Shown here in pieces: positions 8,325 to 16,606 of a DNA stretch of 21,939 nt; within the stretch, counting starts at the first letter, position 1, and each line of letters opens with the position of its first letter. The notes beneath the pieces were generated by a model. It was not told the origin of the DNA and did no database searches. It was given only the letters and a program-made list of their open reading frames with translations. The stretch covers positions 1 through 21,939 of the forward strand of contig JAJFUH010000125.1 of NCBI GenBank assembly GCA_021372535.1, given 5' to 3'. Source of the DNA: a bacterium (lineage in GTDB: Bacteria > Latescibacterota > Latescibacteria > Latescibacterales > Latescibacteraceae). Position numbers and translations under genes: made by a program.

Positions 8325-8518
8325 ATTTATCTCCCTCTGTCTGCCGAGTAAGTGTTCTCTGATTGTTCAGCGACTGATTAATTACTCGTTGTTACTGGTT
8401 CTCGTAAAATCAATAACGGATATTCGAACAAAATTCAAAGGTTGTAATTCGTAAAACCATCAACATCATTAAACTACCCCGCAGCAAACTCCGAGGAATT
8501 CTTTGATAAAAAAAATAT

Positions 8519-8548
8519 ATCCGCACAATCGTACAAATCCGTGTTCTA
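8519..8548 (+). repeat. Dispersed ATCCG-type intergenic repeat, copy 1 (diverged)
   Basis: This segment reads ATCCGCACAATCGTAC, then AAATCCGTGTTCTA. It aligns with the repeat copies at 14938-14978 and, in reverse orientation, 21386-21410, sharing the AAATCCG.GTTCTA end and the preceding ATCCG word. It lies in the 247-base gap between the diguanylate cyclase gene and the DUF362 gene, which otherwise shows nothing recognisable apart from the DUF362 ribosome site. Confidence 0.5.
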
Positions 8549-8571
8549 TCGAATTGGGTACATTGATAGAG

Positions 8572-10194
8572 TTAAGCGTCCTGTTCCGTGTCGATATCGG
8601 AAACCACACGGTTGCGGCCTTCTCGCTTGGCGGTATAGAGAAGTGAATCGGCGCGGTGTATGATCGCCGAGTGCTGACGGTCGGTGTCGCGGGCTCCCGT
8701 TACACCGATGCTGATTGTTACGGGCACACGATGGTCCTCGTATTCGAAAACCGTATTTTCGATTTCATACCGCAGTTTATCGGCAACGATTTTCCCCTGT
8801 GTTAAGTCGGTTTCAGGGAGGATAATCACAAATTCCTCTCCACCGTACCGTGCAAAGACATCGGGTTTCCGGAGTATCTCCCTGACTCGCATGGCAATTG
8901 TCTTCAGTACCTTGTCGCCGGCATCATGGCCGCAGGTGTCGTTGATGTTCTTGAAATGATCGACATCAAAAAAGATGAGCGTGAACGGCTGTTTGTACCG
9001 CTGGAAACGCTCAAGCTCCATATCGATTCGATCCTCAAAAACCCGTCGGTTGAATATCTCGGTAAGGGGATCGATGCGGCTCTGTTCTTCGAGAACCTGG
9101 TTTTTTTCGGTAATGGAAGTAATAATGGTTTCGAAGTTCTTTTTAAGTACTTCCCGTTCGTTACAGGCAGTTTCGATGCGAAGGGAAAACTCGTTTCTTT
9201 TATCACGTATGGCAGAGGATATGTGATTGAGCTTTGAAGCGAACAAAGACTTGAGATTCTCCACGGAATCCACTTCTCCGAATGATTCGGTGAGGTTTTT
9301 GATCTGTGATTCTAAATTTTCGGTGAATGTGTAATCCGCCTTATGATTTCTGTCCGTATTTTCCGTTGTTGCATCGATGATTCTCTCCAGCGCAGACAGT
9401 TTCTCGATGATTTCCCTGATAAAGGCGGTCAATGCTTCCAGTTCGGTCTGAACATCACGGATCAGCTTCTCGATGATGGTTAAGACGTATTTGCGTTGTG
9501 AAAGCAGGTAATCGAAATCATCGCTGGCCGATACACGGCTTTGAATTTCCATGAGTTCGGGATGATATTTATTCCCGAGGATTTTTTCAAGGTCCGACAG
9601 TGTGTTCAGACTCGCCTTTTTCAGTTGTTTGAATCTGCCTTCCGCAATATCACGGGCATCCTTTTTAAAAATACCCTTCAGAAACGAGTGGTTTCTATTG
9701 ATATCACCTTCGGGGGAGATATCATATTTCAGAATGAGATTTTTCAAACTTCTGAGGGCCTGCTCGCGTCGCACCAGATTGGCGTTCTCTGTGAGAATAT
9801 CCCTGTATTCATCGATAAAATCGGAATATATTTCGTCTCCCCGGGCACCCATTATTCCCAGTACCGCAAGGGCGAAACGTTTGTGGTAATCGACCTCGCT
9901 GTTGCACTGCACCTCGGTTTCAAGAACCATTTTCTGGAATCTCTGACGTTCAGCTTCCTTTGAATCGATACGTTTTCTGAGCCGCTCAACTTCCTCTTCA
10001 ATGTTTAAACAAGGCTTTTTTTCGGGTTCCGAGGCCGGATATTTAAAGAGCTTTATCACTTCTTCTCTTTCCGAAAGAGCGTTGGAAAGCGCTCTCGTGG
10101 TTACCGCATGCCCTTTTGCGGAAAGAGCCTTTAAAATTTCGATGCACGCTTTCGCCAGAGCATCCAGTTCATTCAAATATTTTTTATTTGCCAT
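8572..10194 (-). CDS. Diguanylate cyclase (GGDEF) with long helical N-terminal region
   Basis: The C-terminal 165 or so residues form a complete GGDEF domain. It opens with SRIDPLTEIFNRRVFEDR, has the metal site FFDVDHFKNINDTCGHDAGD, the catalytic GGEEF motif at residues 451-455, and SIGVT near the end. An RKPD (442-445) placed five residues before GGEEF is an intact I-site, so product inhibition by c-di-GMP is expected. The enzyme should join two GTP into cyclic di-GMP. The N-terminal 370 residues contain no PAS, GAF, HAMP or membrane segment. They are charged and heptad-like (several EEVERLRKRI/ EIIEKLSALERI-type helices), so a coiled-coil dimerisation or protein-binding role is likely. It is cytoplasmic. 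A sigma70-like promoter lies 70-100 bases upstream (10264-10293). No terminator was seen downstream. Confidence 0.92.
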   Translation of the reverse strand: MANKKYLNELDALAKACIEILKALSAKGHAVTTRALSNALSEREEVIKLFKYPASEPEKKPCLNIEEEVERLRKRIDSKEAERQRFQKMVLETEVQCNSEVDYHKRFALAVLGIMGARGDEIYSDFIDEYRDILTENANLVRREQALRSLKNLILKYDISPEGDINRNHSFLKGIFKKDARDIAEGRFKQLKKASLNTLSDLEKILGNKYHPELMEIQSRVSASDDFDYLLSQRKYVLTIIEKLIRDVQTELEALTAFIREIIEKLSALERIIDATTENTDRNHKADYTFTENLESQIKNLTESFGEVDSVENLKSLFASKLNHISSAIRDKRNEFSLRIETACNEREVLKKNFETIITSITEKNQVLEEQSRIDPLTEIFNRRVFEDRIDMELERFQRYKQPFTLIFFDVDHFKNINDTCGHDAGDKVLKTIAMRVREILRKPDVFARYGGEEFVIILPETDLTQGKIVADKLRYEIENTVFEYEDHRVPVTISIGVTGARDTDRQHSAIIHRADSLLYTAKREGRNRVVSDIDTEQDA

Positions 10195-10263
10195 ATCCGG
10201 TTTTTCCCTGCATGATTAAAGAACATATTTATACATCTTGAACGCTTCCATTTCATATACTAT

Positions 10264-10293
10264 AATAAACGTTCTCACGACAGTTCCTGTCAA
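10264..10293 (-). promoter_or_regulatory. Candidate promoter of the diguanylate cyclase with palindrome over the -35
   Basis: On the minus strand TTGACA (10288-10293) is followed, after 18 bases, by TTTATT (10264-10269), which matches 4 of 6 positions of the -10 consensus. An overlapping TATAGT lies just downstream. A perfect inverted repeat GACAG-GAA-CTGTC covers 10279-10291, across the -35, and could be a repressor site. The predicted leader is about 60 bases. Confidence 0.45.
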
Positions 10294-10408
10294 CAACAAA
10301 GTCTTTTGCGGCAACCGCTCTTTTTCTTTAAAACACTTTTTTTGAATATACCTTTTGATAAGCATAGGAAACGCTTTATCGGAAATATATGGTTTCTTCG
10401 ACACTATA

Positions 10409-10524
10409 TGATCCCCCCTGCCTGCGGCATCCCCCCTTGTTAAGAGGGGAAAAAAGCGGACAGGTGAACGGAGAGACTCTCCCTTTGTTTTATAAGGGGG
10501 AAACGGCGAAGCCGAGGGGGATCA
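10409..10524. repeat. Palindromic GC-clamped intergenic repeat element
   Basis: The element is bounded by GATCCCCC (10410-10417) and its mirror GGGGGATC (10516-10523). Each end is followed inward by a C-rich block (CATCCCCCCTT on the left, AAGGGGGAAA mirrored on the right). A small hairpin TGCC-TGC-GGCA lies at 10419-10429, and GGCGAAGCC-type symmetry sits near the right end. It codes for nothing. A related but diverged element sits at 21188-21287, so this is a repeat family rather than a one-off. It resembles REP/MITE-like intergenic repeats of candidate-phylum genomes (inference). Confidence 0.65.
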
Positions 10525-10566
10525 ATGATAGTGCTGATTTAAGGTGATAACCGAATACTTTTTTAT

Positions 10567-10748
10567 GATACTTTCCTTTGCTCGCCCAAAGGAAAGTATC
10601 CAAAGGAAACGGCGCCCCGTGAAAAGCCTGTTTCCTCATTCGCTTCGCTATTTTCGGGAAGCGCAAAACTCACACATCTTCGATGTGTTCAAACAGTTGC
10701 GCTTCCTGTTCCGAAAACCGCTCGTTCATTCGGGGCTTTTCAACGGGG
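10567..10748. repeat. Perfect 14-bp hairpin followed by a 134-bp imperfect palindrome
   Basis: GATACTTTCCTTTG (10567-10580) and its exact reverse complement (10587-10600) flank a 6-base CTCGCC loop. A third CAAAGGAAA word follows directly. From 10615 to 10748 a second structure is symmetric about 10681. CCCCGTGAAAAGCC pairs with GGCTTTTCAACGGGG, TTTTCGG with CCGAAAA, GAAGCGCAA with TTGCGCTTC, and the centre is ACACATC-TTC-GATGTGT. The segment lies between the GATCCCCC repeat and the lyase gene. An open frame from 10544 crosses it, but there is no sign that it is translated. Confidence 0.7.
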
Positions 10749-10903
10749 AATACGAATTCTCAGGCGTTTTTGGTTATACTCTGTTTATAATCATTGTATT
10801 ACAATACACTTCGCTGTGGATTTTTTTAGGGATCGTCAAGTATAATCTTTTTCGATATTACGTGGAAATCTTTATAAACAGTCATACCGGAGGAGAGTAC
10901 AAG

Positions 10904-13900
10904 ATGGCACATAAACGGTTTATACTGCTGTTACTGGTTACGGTTATGGGAGCGGTTGTTTTTCTTTCCTGTGCCCGGGAATCCTTTTCCGACATGATCG
11001 GCACTGCGCTCCGTGACAATTTCGAGACCGGCGAGCTCAATTCATGGGAGAGTTATCCATACGCCGAGGACCCCGGATTCGATCCCGATATCGTCTGCGT
11101 ATCCGAACCCTCATACGGCAACAGCGCTTTTTCCCTGACCCGGATACTCGAACCGAACGACACCGATTATCCGAGAGACCGTAATCTTCTCGGCATGACC
11201 AGAAAATGCCGCATCCGGACAAACAGCGGGACAGAGATCGGGCTTGCCGTATTCCTCGATGCCGACCGGAAAGCCCGTGAGATCAGAATCATCCTCTGCG
11301 CGGCGGACGGCCGCAGATTCACCCGTACCGAAAAGAACCCGCCATCCATGCAGTGGATTCCCATCAGGCGCACCCCGGGTGATTTTACCTCGGGCAGCGA
11401 AACCCTTCAGCCCGGGGTCGAAATCGAAGCGGTCGCTGTCCTCGCAGAATTCGGGACGGTGAGTCCCCACCGGAGCTATGCCATACATATCGATAACTTC
11501 GAGCTCACCGGCGAGACGGAGCGACGGTTTATCGGGGTCGATCCCGCGACAACCTTTTTCGACAAATTCCGGTTAACCGCACTCAACCGCCATTTTCATC
11601 GCGGCGAGACCATATCGCTCAGTGTACGTCCCGAGCAGGGAGACCATCCGATAAACCTGAAATCGGTAACCGCTGTCGTGTATGATTCCGGCGGCCGGGC
11701 ATGTACCCGTGACAGCAGGCTTTACGATGACGGGTCCCACGGCGACAGGGCCGGTTCGGACGGCGTCTGGAGCAGCGGGGCGCTGTACCGCATCGGGAAT
11801 AACGATCCCGCAGGCCGGTGGAAGCTTGTCATCAGGGGCAGCGGCTCCAACGGCGAAACGGTAGAGGACGAGTTCTTCTTTATCGTTCCCGAGCGCCGTC
11901 TGACACCCGGGGATCATCCGCGTCTCTTCTTTACCGCCGATTCGGTCGACTCGCTCAAGTCGGGCCGTACCAGCCCGATGGCGGAAAAGGCGCTCGATCA
12001 CGCTGTCGCCGCGGCAAAGAAACAGCTCCTCGGCGCCGATATCTCCGGTGTCGTGGAAGGCAAAAGCGTAAACCTGGAGTTCCTCGACGGCGGTCCCTTT
12101 TCGACCACCTGGGATGACTACTCGCGCTGGAGTGTTCCCGGTTATCTTGCCGCTGATACGGTTGAAAACGGCGCTTTCCTCTATGCATTGACCGGCGACC
12201 GTGAAGCGGGGATGAAAGCGAAGGAATTCCTCCTCCGGTTTGCCGCTTTCGAGCACTGGAACCATCCCTGGTTCGATGCTCACCGCATGTATTCATACTA
12301 CCCTGTGGGGCTGTGGTGCCAGGGTCTTGCGGTCGGATACGATTTCCTCTATCCCCTTATGAACGAACAGGAGCGCGCGCTGGTGAGGAAAGCGCTGCTC
12401 GAAAAGGCGATCATTCCCCATTACCGCGATCAGGTGCTCAACAACCGGCTTCCCTCGCTCATCACCAATCACATCGGGATGAATACGACAGGGATTCTGC
12501 TCGCGACCATCGCCCTCATAGGCGACGATCCCGAAAATCCCGACATGGAGCCGTACCTTTCCGGCATCCTTACCAGATACAAGGCGCATATCGATGCGGC
12601 ATATCTTCCCGACGGGAGCTATGCAGAGCCCGAAACATACACGAGCACGGACGCCGAACCCCTTGTCAAGTGTCTCGCCGCCATCGAGCGGAATCTCGGC
12701 ATCGACTGGACGACAACCACACCGGTGAAATCGGTTTACACATACACGGCGTACGCTTTGACCGCGAACGGTCTCAACGCGCCCTCGTTCGGCGACGGTG
12801 GACGCGATTACGGCGCAGGGCTCAGAAGGCTTCACCTCTGGCTTGCCCGCCGGACCGGAGACTCTCTGGCATGGGGACGGTATCTGTGGCAGAACGACCG
12901 TTTCCCCGGCCGTGAGGATTTCTTCGATTACCTCTGGATGCCGGAAAAAATCGAGCCGCGCCCGTTTTCGGAGCTTCCGCCGTCACAGTGGTTCCGGTCA
13001 AAGGGGAATGCCGTCTTCCGCTCGGGATGGACGGACGACGATCTCATGCTCGTTTTCCGGTGCGGCCCCCACGCCAACCATTATCACCTCGACCAGGGAT
13101 CGTTCTGGTTTCTGTACAACGGCGAGCCGCTCATCACCGAAGCGGGAGTGGTGAACTATTACCGTAATCTCTACTACCGTTCGTTCTACATCCAGCCCAT
13201 AGCGCACAACACCGTGCTGCTCGATGCGTATCCCGAATCCCAGCAGATAGCCGATTTTGACAACGGTATCGGGGCTCTCGATACCTTCCCCCGTATCACC
13301 TCCTGTTTTACCGGGGAGATCATCGATGCCGTGGAAGGCGAATTATCCTGCGTATACAAGGAGCGGCTTAAGGAGTTCAACCGCTCGTTCGTTTTCATGA
13401 AACCCGACTATATCGTCATGTACGACAATCTCGCGGCGGTCGGGAATGAGACATTCACCTGGATTTTCCATGCGGACGGCGCCGGGTCTATAACGGGGAA
13501 CGGCAACGAGGTCGTCATTTCCCGCCCGCGGACGCAGCTCCGGATGAATATCCTCGCTCCCGCAGACCTTACGCGGATGACAAAAAAGCATGTCGACCAG
13601 GACATGAGCTTCGTTCAGCTCGGGACGCGCAACCCCGCAGCCGGGGCGCGGTTTCTGGCCGTCCTGATCCCTTCCGATCAGGAAAATGCAGCGGAACGGT
13701 CGGGGTGGACAATGAAAAAAGTCACAGAAAACGGCTGGATCGGTACGGAAATCGTGAGAGCACACCATACCGACCGTATTCTCTTCCGGACCGGGCCCGG
13801 CGGGGAAACAGTTCCTGCGGGTGAGTTTGAGACGGACGGCGACCGTTTTGCGGTAACCGGCAAGGACGACGGCACTGTGGAAAAACTCTGGGTGAGAAAC

Positions 13901-14167
13901 GCCGCGACGGTGAAAGAGAAACGCGCGACAGTCGCGCGGACACTCCTTGAATCCGATATAAAGCTCACCATTTCAATCGCTTACCGTGACAGAGAGGTTG
14001 CCATCGAATCCGACGCCGGGAGTGCGGCTCAGCTTGCGGTATGGATCGGGAAAAAACCCGGCTCGGTGCTTCTGAACGGAGCAAAAACGCGGTTTTCGTA
14101 CGATGGGTCGGACGGTCTTCTCCATGTTCCGGTGCCGCAGGGCCATTTATTCCTGATTGTCAGGTGA
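10904..14167 (+). CDS. Heparinase II/III-family polysaccharide lyase, probable lipoprotein
   Basis: The start is the ATG at 10904, because GGAGGAGAG lies just upstream and the protein then begins with a signal peptide ending FLSC (Cys23), a lipoprotein-type site. An in-frame ATG 120 codons earlier would put repeat DNA in the coding region. Of 1087 residues, roughly 30-220 form a beta-rich module opening DNFETGELNSWES (carbohydrate-binding-like). Roughly 225-335 hold an Ig-like domain with DDGSHGDRAGSDGVWSS. From about 340 comes an alpha/alpha toroid (PRLFFTADSV, LITNHIGMNTTG near residue 520). The heparinase II/III beta-sheet domain has HxNHYHLDQGSF at 723-734. The family cleaves uronic-acid polysaccharides such as alginate, heparin or ulvan-type glycans by beta-elimination. 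The exact substrate is not readable. No SusC/D pair or sulfatase lies nearby, so it is an orphan lyase. Confidence 0.85.
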   Translation: MAHKRFILLLLVTVMGAVVFLSCARESFSDMIGTALRDNFETGELNSWESYPYAEDPGFDPDIVCVSEPSYGNSAFSLTRILEPNDTDYPRDRNLLGMTRKCRIRTNSGTEIGLAVFLDADRKAREIRIILCAADGRRFTRTEKNPPSMQWIPIRRTPGDFTSGSETLQPGVEIEAVAVLAEFGTVSPHRSYAIHIDNFELTGETERRFIGVDPATTFFDKFRLTALNRHFHRGETISLSVRPEQGDHPINLKSVTAVVYDSGGRACTRDSRLYDDGSHGDRAGSDGVWSSGALYRIGNNDPAGRWKLVIRGSGSNGETVEDEFFFIVPERRLTPGDHPRLFFTADSVDSLKSGRTSPMAEKALDHAVAAAKKQLLGADISGVVEGKSVNLEFLDGGPFSTTWDDYSRWSVPGYLAADTVENGAFLYALTGDREAGMKAKEFLLRFAAFEHWNHPWFDAHRMYSYYPVGLWCQGLAVGYDFLYPLMNEQERALVRKALLEKAIIPHYRDQVLNNRLPSLITNHIGMNTTGILLATIALIGDDPENPDMEPYLSGILTRYKAHIDAAYLPDGSYAEPETYTSTDAEPLVKCLAAIERNLGIDWTTTTPVKSVYTYTAYALTANGLNAPSFGDGGRDYGAGLRRLHLWLARRTGDSLAWGRYLWQNDRFPGREDFFDYLWMPEKIEPRPFSELPPSQWFRSKGNAVFRSGWTDDDLMLVFRCGPHANHYHLDQGSFWFLYNGEPLITEAGVVNYYRNLYYRSFYIQPIAHNTVLLDAYPESQQIADFDNGIGALDTFPRITSCFTGEIIDAVEGELSCVYKERLKEFNRSFVFMKPDYIVMYDNLAAVGNETFTWIFHADGAGSITGNGNEVVISRPRTQLRMNILAPADLTRMTKKHVDQDMSFVQLGTRNPAAGARFLAVLIPSDQENAAERSGWTMKKVTENGWIGTEIVRAHHTDRILFRTGPGGETVPAGEFETDGDRFAVTGKDDGTVEKLWVRNAATVKEKRATVARTLLESDIKLTISIAYRDREVAIESDAGSAAQLAVWIGKKPGSVLLNGAKTRFSYDGSDGLLHVPVPQGHLFLIVR

Positions 14168-14203
14168 CATCCGGCGTTCCGAACGGATTACGGCTTTACA
14201 TGG

Positions 14204-14815
14204 CTACAGCCGGTATGCAAGAATCTGGAAGCGTGATGGCGAATCATCCACCATCTCGACATGAAATCCGCCGGCGTCAAGCAGCTCACGCATTTCCCGT
14301 TCATCGGGTATCTGATGGGAAACGATAACATGCTTGGCGTCACGGTGACGCTTATTGATGGTCTCACGGCTTGCAAGGTGAGCGATCCATAACCGTCCGC
14401 CCGGTCTGATGACCCGATGGATTTCGGCAAGCGCGCGCGGGCGGTCGCTGAAATGAGGAAATACCTGAAAACATAAAACCACGTCAAAATATTCATCCGG
14501 GACAGGTATCGTATTGACCGACCCGTGGAAGAGCCGAACCCAGTGGGGGAGATTGCGCCGCCTGGCCCCGTCGATCATTTCGTGCGATATATCGCAGGCA
14601 ACAACCGCACCGTCCTGACCGACAAGGTCGGCAAGAATGGCAGTCAGGCGTCCGGTCCCGCAGCCCGGTTCAAGAATCCTGTCCCCCGGATGAATATTCC
14701 AGAGCGTGAGGCACTCCTCGAGCTTCGTCCGCTCTTCTTCATCGAAAGAAGCCATCAATCCTTCTTTCGCACACTCGTCAAAAAAAGCACCTATCACTTT
14801 TTCCTGTTCATTCAT
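14204..14815 (-). CDS. Small class I SAM methyltransferase (Methyltransf_11/25)
   Basis: The 203-residue protein shows motif I RILEPGCGTGRL (residues 46-57), an acidic strand-2 end VVACDISHEMI, FDVVLCFQVFPHF, and HRVIRPGGRLWIAH. It is therefore a complete short SAM methyltransferase. The start is placed at the ATG ending at 14815, because GAAGGCGAAGCA precedes it at a normal distance. A start 11 codons earlier (14848) has no comparable site. It is convergent with the lyase gene (36-base gap) and lies about 200 bases downstream of the metal-transport operon. That gap carries the ATCCG repeat, so it may have its own promoter; GTATAA/TTATAC symmetry near 14867-14885 could be part of it. The substrate is unknown; small-molecule, quinone and metalloid methylation are all possible. 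Confidence 0.85.
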   Translation of the reverse strand: MNEQEKVIGAFFDECAKEGLMASFDEEERTKLEECLTLWNIHPGDRILEPGCGTGRLTAILADLVGQDGAVVACDISHEMIDGARRRNLPHWVRLFHGSVNTIPVPDEYFDVVLCFQVFPHFSDRPRALAEIHRVIRPGGRLWIAHLASRETINKRHRDAKHVIVSHQIPDEREMRELLDAGGFHVEMVDDSPSRFQILAYRL

Positions 14816-14937
14816 TGCTTCGCCTTCCGGTATAATCTTCGGTATCATATATTATCCTGACAGGTATAATTTATTATTTATACTATCATTAGTAATCATC
14901 AATCGTTCTCATCCGAAAAGATGTAACAGAAAAACAA

Positions 14938-14978
14938 ATCCGTGCAAATCCGCCCGATCCGCGAAAATCCGCGTTCTA
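14938..14978 (+). repeat. Dispersed ATCCG-type intergenic repeat, copy 2 (longest)
   Basis: Four ATCCG words occur at 14938, 14948, 14957 and 14967, spaced 10, 9 and 10 bases apart, which is close to one helical turn. The terminal 25 bases (14954-14978, from CCGATCC to GTTCTA) are identical to the reverse complement of 21386-21410. ATTTGTGAA shortly afterwards is also shared. It lies in the noncoding gap between the methyltransferase and the permease gene. Confidence 0.75.
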
Positions 14979-15017
14979 ACAATATTTGTGAACAGGCCGG
15001 GCTAAGAAATTCCCGTT

Positions 15018-15803
15018 CTATGACCGTGTCGCCGCGAAAGAAATCCCCACAATCAGGCTCGAAACAAGCACGATGCAGGCGCCGACCGGGAGATCGAACC
15101 AGTATGCGGCCCCGAATCCCCCGAGCGCGCTTGCGGCGCCGAACACGCTGCTCAGGATGAGCGCTGTCCTGAAATTACGGGCGAGCCTGATCGCCGCAAC
15201 CGCAGGATTTGAAATGAGACTGTAGAGCAGAAGTCCCCCCACGATTTCCAGATTGATGGTGATCACTCCCGCAGAGAGAATCAGGAGGAGGATGAAGATC
15301 ATCCACTCGGGAATGATGAGCGCCGCCAGTTCTCGGCTGAACATGAGGGCTTTGAGCTCGTTCCGGAATATCGAGATAAAGGTTATGAGCACGACGGTCA
15401 TTACCGCCATGATCAGCAGTTGTCCCCTGGTCACGAAGAGGAGACTCCCCCAGAGAAGACCGAGCATCGATGATTTCGGCCCTTCGCTCAATCCGATGCC
15501 GAGAAAGGCTATCCCGAGCATGAGCGAAAAGAGGGAACCGAGCGCCGCGTTGGGATCGATATCACGGTTTCTGAGAAGCATTCCGAGGATGACCGCTCCC
15601 GAGAGAGCCCCGATGAAAGCAGAAGCTTCCGAAGGAAATCCCATGAGTACACCGAACACCGCTCCGGCAAGGGCCGCGTGCGCCGAAAACACCGCTATGA
15701 ACGGCATGCGCATCCCGACGATGAAAACACCGAGCAGCCCCGCAGTACCGCCTCCCAGAAGCGCCGCCAGCATGATCGGCCCGAATATGCTCACAAAAAC
15801 CAT
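15018..15803 (-). CDS. ABC-3 family metal transporter permease (ZnuB/MntB-like)
   Basis: This very hydrophobic protein of 262 residues has seven or eight membrane segments and the ABC-3 family pattern: GIFIVGMRMPFIAVFSAHAALAG near the start (the MAFFGDALSHSVLPG-like region of ZnuB) and AAIRLARNF, GAYWFDLPVGACIVL near the end. It should form the inner-membrane channel for the metal carried by the binding protein encoded two genes upstream. I chose the ATG at 15803, which has GGAG 6 bases upstream. A GTG at 15809 would overlap the ATPase stop by 4 bases, so coupling is possible either way. It is the last gene of the operon. No clear terminator follows. Confidence 0.88.
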   Translation of the reverse strand: MVFVSIFGPIMLAALLGGGTAGLLGVFIVGMRMPFIAVFSAHAALAGAVFGVLMGFPSEASAFIGALSGAVILGMLLRNRDIDPNAALGSLFSLMLGIAFLGIGLSEGPKSSMLGLLWGSLLFVTRGQLLIMAVMTVVLITFISIFRNELKALMFSRELAALIIPEWMIFILLLILSAGVITINLEIVGGLLLYSLISNPAVAAIRLARNFRTALILSSVFGAASALGGFGAAYWFDLPVGACIVLVSSLIVGISFAATRS

Positions 15804-15805
15804 TA

Positions 15806-16606
15806 TCACTCCAGAACGCCGAGACGGTGGGCATGATACCGGCCACGGTGTTTATGTACCTCGATGTTGCACCCGTACAGCCGCGAAAGGATGTCTTCCC
15901 TGAGAACCTCATCGGGCGGCCCGGCTGCAAGCTCACGGCCGTTCTTGAGCAGGAGAACCTGATTGCAGCAGGACGGCAGACGGTCCACATCATGCGTAAC
16001 CATGATGATGGTTTTTCCGAGGCTGTGGTAGAGGTCTTCGGTCAGCTGTGTGAGGCGTTCCTGCCAGTCGAGATCGAGTCCGGCGGTCGGCTCGTCGAGC
16101 AGAATGATCTCCGGCTGCTGGGCAAGAATACGGGCAAGCTGCACCTTGCGTTTTTCGCCGCCGGAAAGCTCACGGTACAGTCTCGCGCGGAATTCCCCGA
16201 TGCCGAGCGTCGTTACGGCATCCTCGACCGCCAGCCGGTCAGCAGTGGTGAATACCCGTCCTATTCCACGGAGTCCCAGCCGTCCGAAAAGCACTACATC
16301 CTCGACCGTGACAGGGAGATCGGGGAAGAATTCGTGGTACTGGAGCAGGACACCGATTTTTTTACGGATCGCGATTTGTTCACGATGAGTTGCCGGAATG
16401 AACGGATTGCCGAGAACGCGGATGCTGCCCGACATTACGGGCTGGAGCCCGGCGAGTATCCGCAGAAGTGTGGATTTTCCCGATCCGTTCGGCCCGATGA
16501 TTCCCCAGAAGTCGCCCGGGTGAACATGGAGGGAAATGGGGCCTATCACCGGTCTTTTCCGGTATCCGGTCACCACATCATCATACTGTATTACCGCTTC
16601 TGCCAT
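15806..16606 (-). CDS. Metal ABC transporter ATP-binding protein (ZnuC/MntA-like)
   Basis: The 266-residue protein has all ABC ATPase motifs: Walker A GPNGSGKST (38-46), the signature LSGGEKRK (147-154), Walker B IILLDEP (167-173), and the switch histidine in IIMVTHD. Its Q-loop lies in GVLLQYHEFFPDLP. It powers transport through the adjacent permease. The start overlaps the end of the binding-protein gene by 16 bases, and its stop sits next to the permease start, so the three are tightly coupled. Length and motif spacing are normal for the ZnuC/MntA/FepC class. The substrate cannot be assigned from the ATPase itself, only from the permease and binding-protein families. Confidence 0.93.
   Translation of the reverse strand: MAEAVIQYDDVVTGYRKRPVIGPISLHVHPGDFWGIIGPNGSGKSTLLRILAGLQPVMSGSIRVLGNPFIPATHREQIAIRKKIGVLLQYHEFFPDLPVTVEDVVLFGRLGLRGIGRVFTTADRLAVEDAVTTLGIGEFRARLYRELSGGEKRKVQLARILAQQPEIILLDEPTAGLDLDWQERLTQLTEDLYHSLGKTIIMVTHDVDRLPSCCNQVLLLKNGRELAAGPPDEVLREDILSRLYGCNIEVHKHRGRYHAHRLGVLE

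Noticed and set aside
10216-10404. A 62-codon minus-strand frame (MSKKPYISDKAF...)
   Set aside because: It has no recognisable fold or ribosome site, and the likely promoter of the diguanylate cyclase lies inside it.
10786-10846. Two TATAAT boxes upstream of the lyase
   Set aside because: Neither has a convincing -35 at the right distance.
10544-10903. N-terminal extension of the lyase gene by 120 codons
   Set aside because: It crosses palindromic repeat DNA, has a poor start context, and the downstream ATG has a strong ribosome site and a signal peptide.
11573-12283. A 236-codon minus-strand frame opposite the lyase
   Set aside because: It is antisense to the lyase in GC-rich DNA where long shadow frames are expected.
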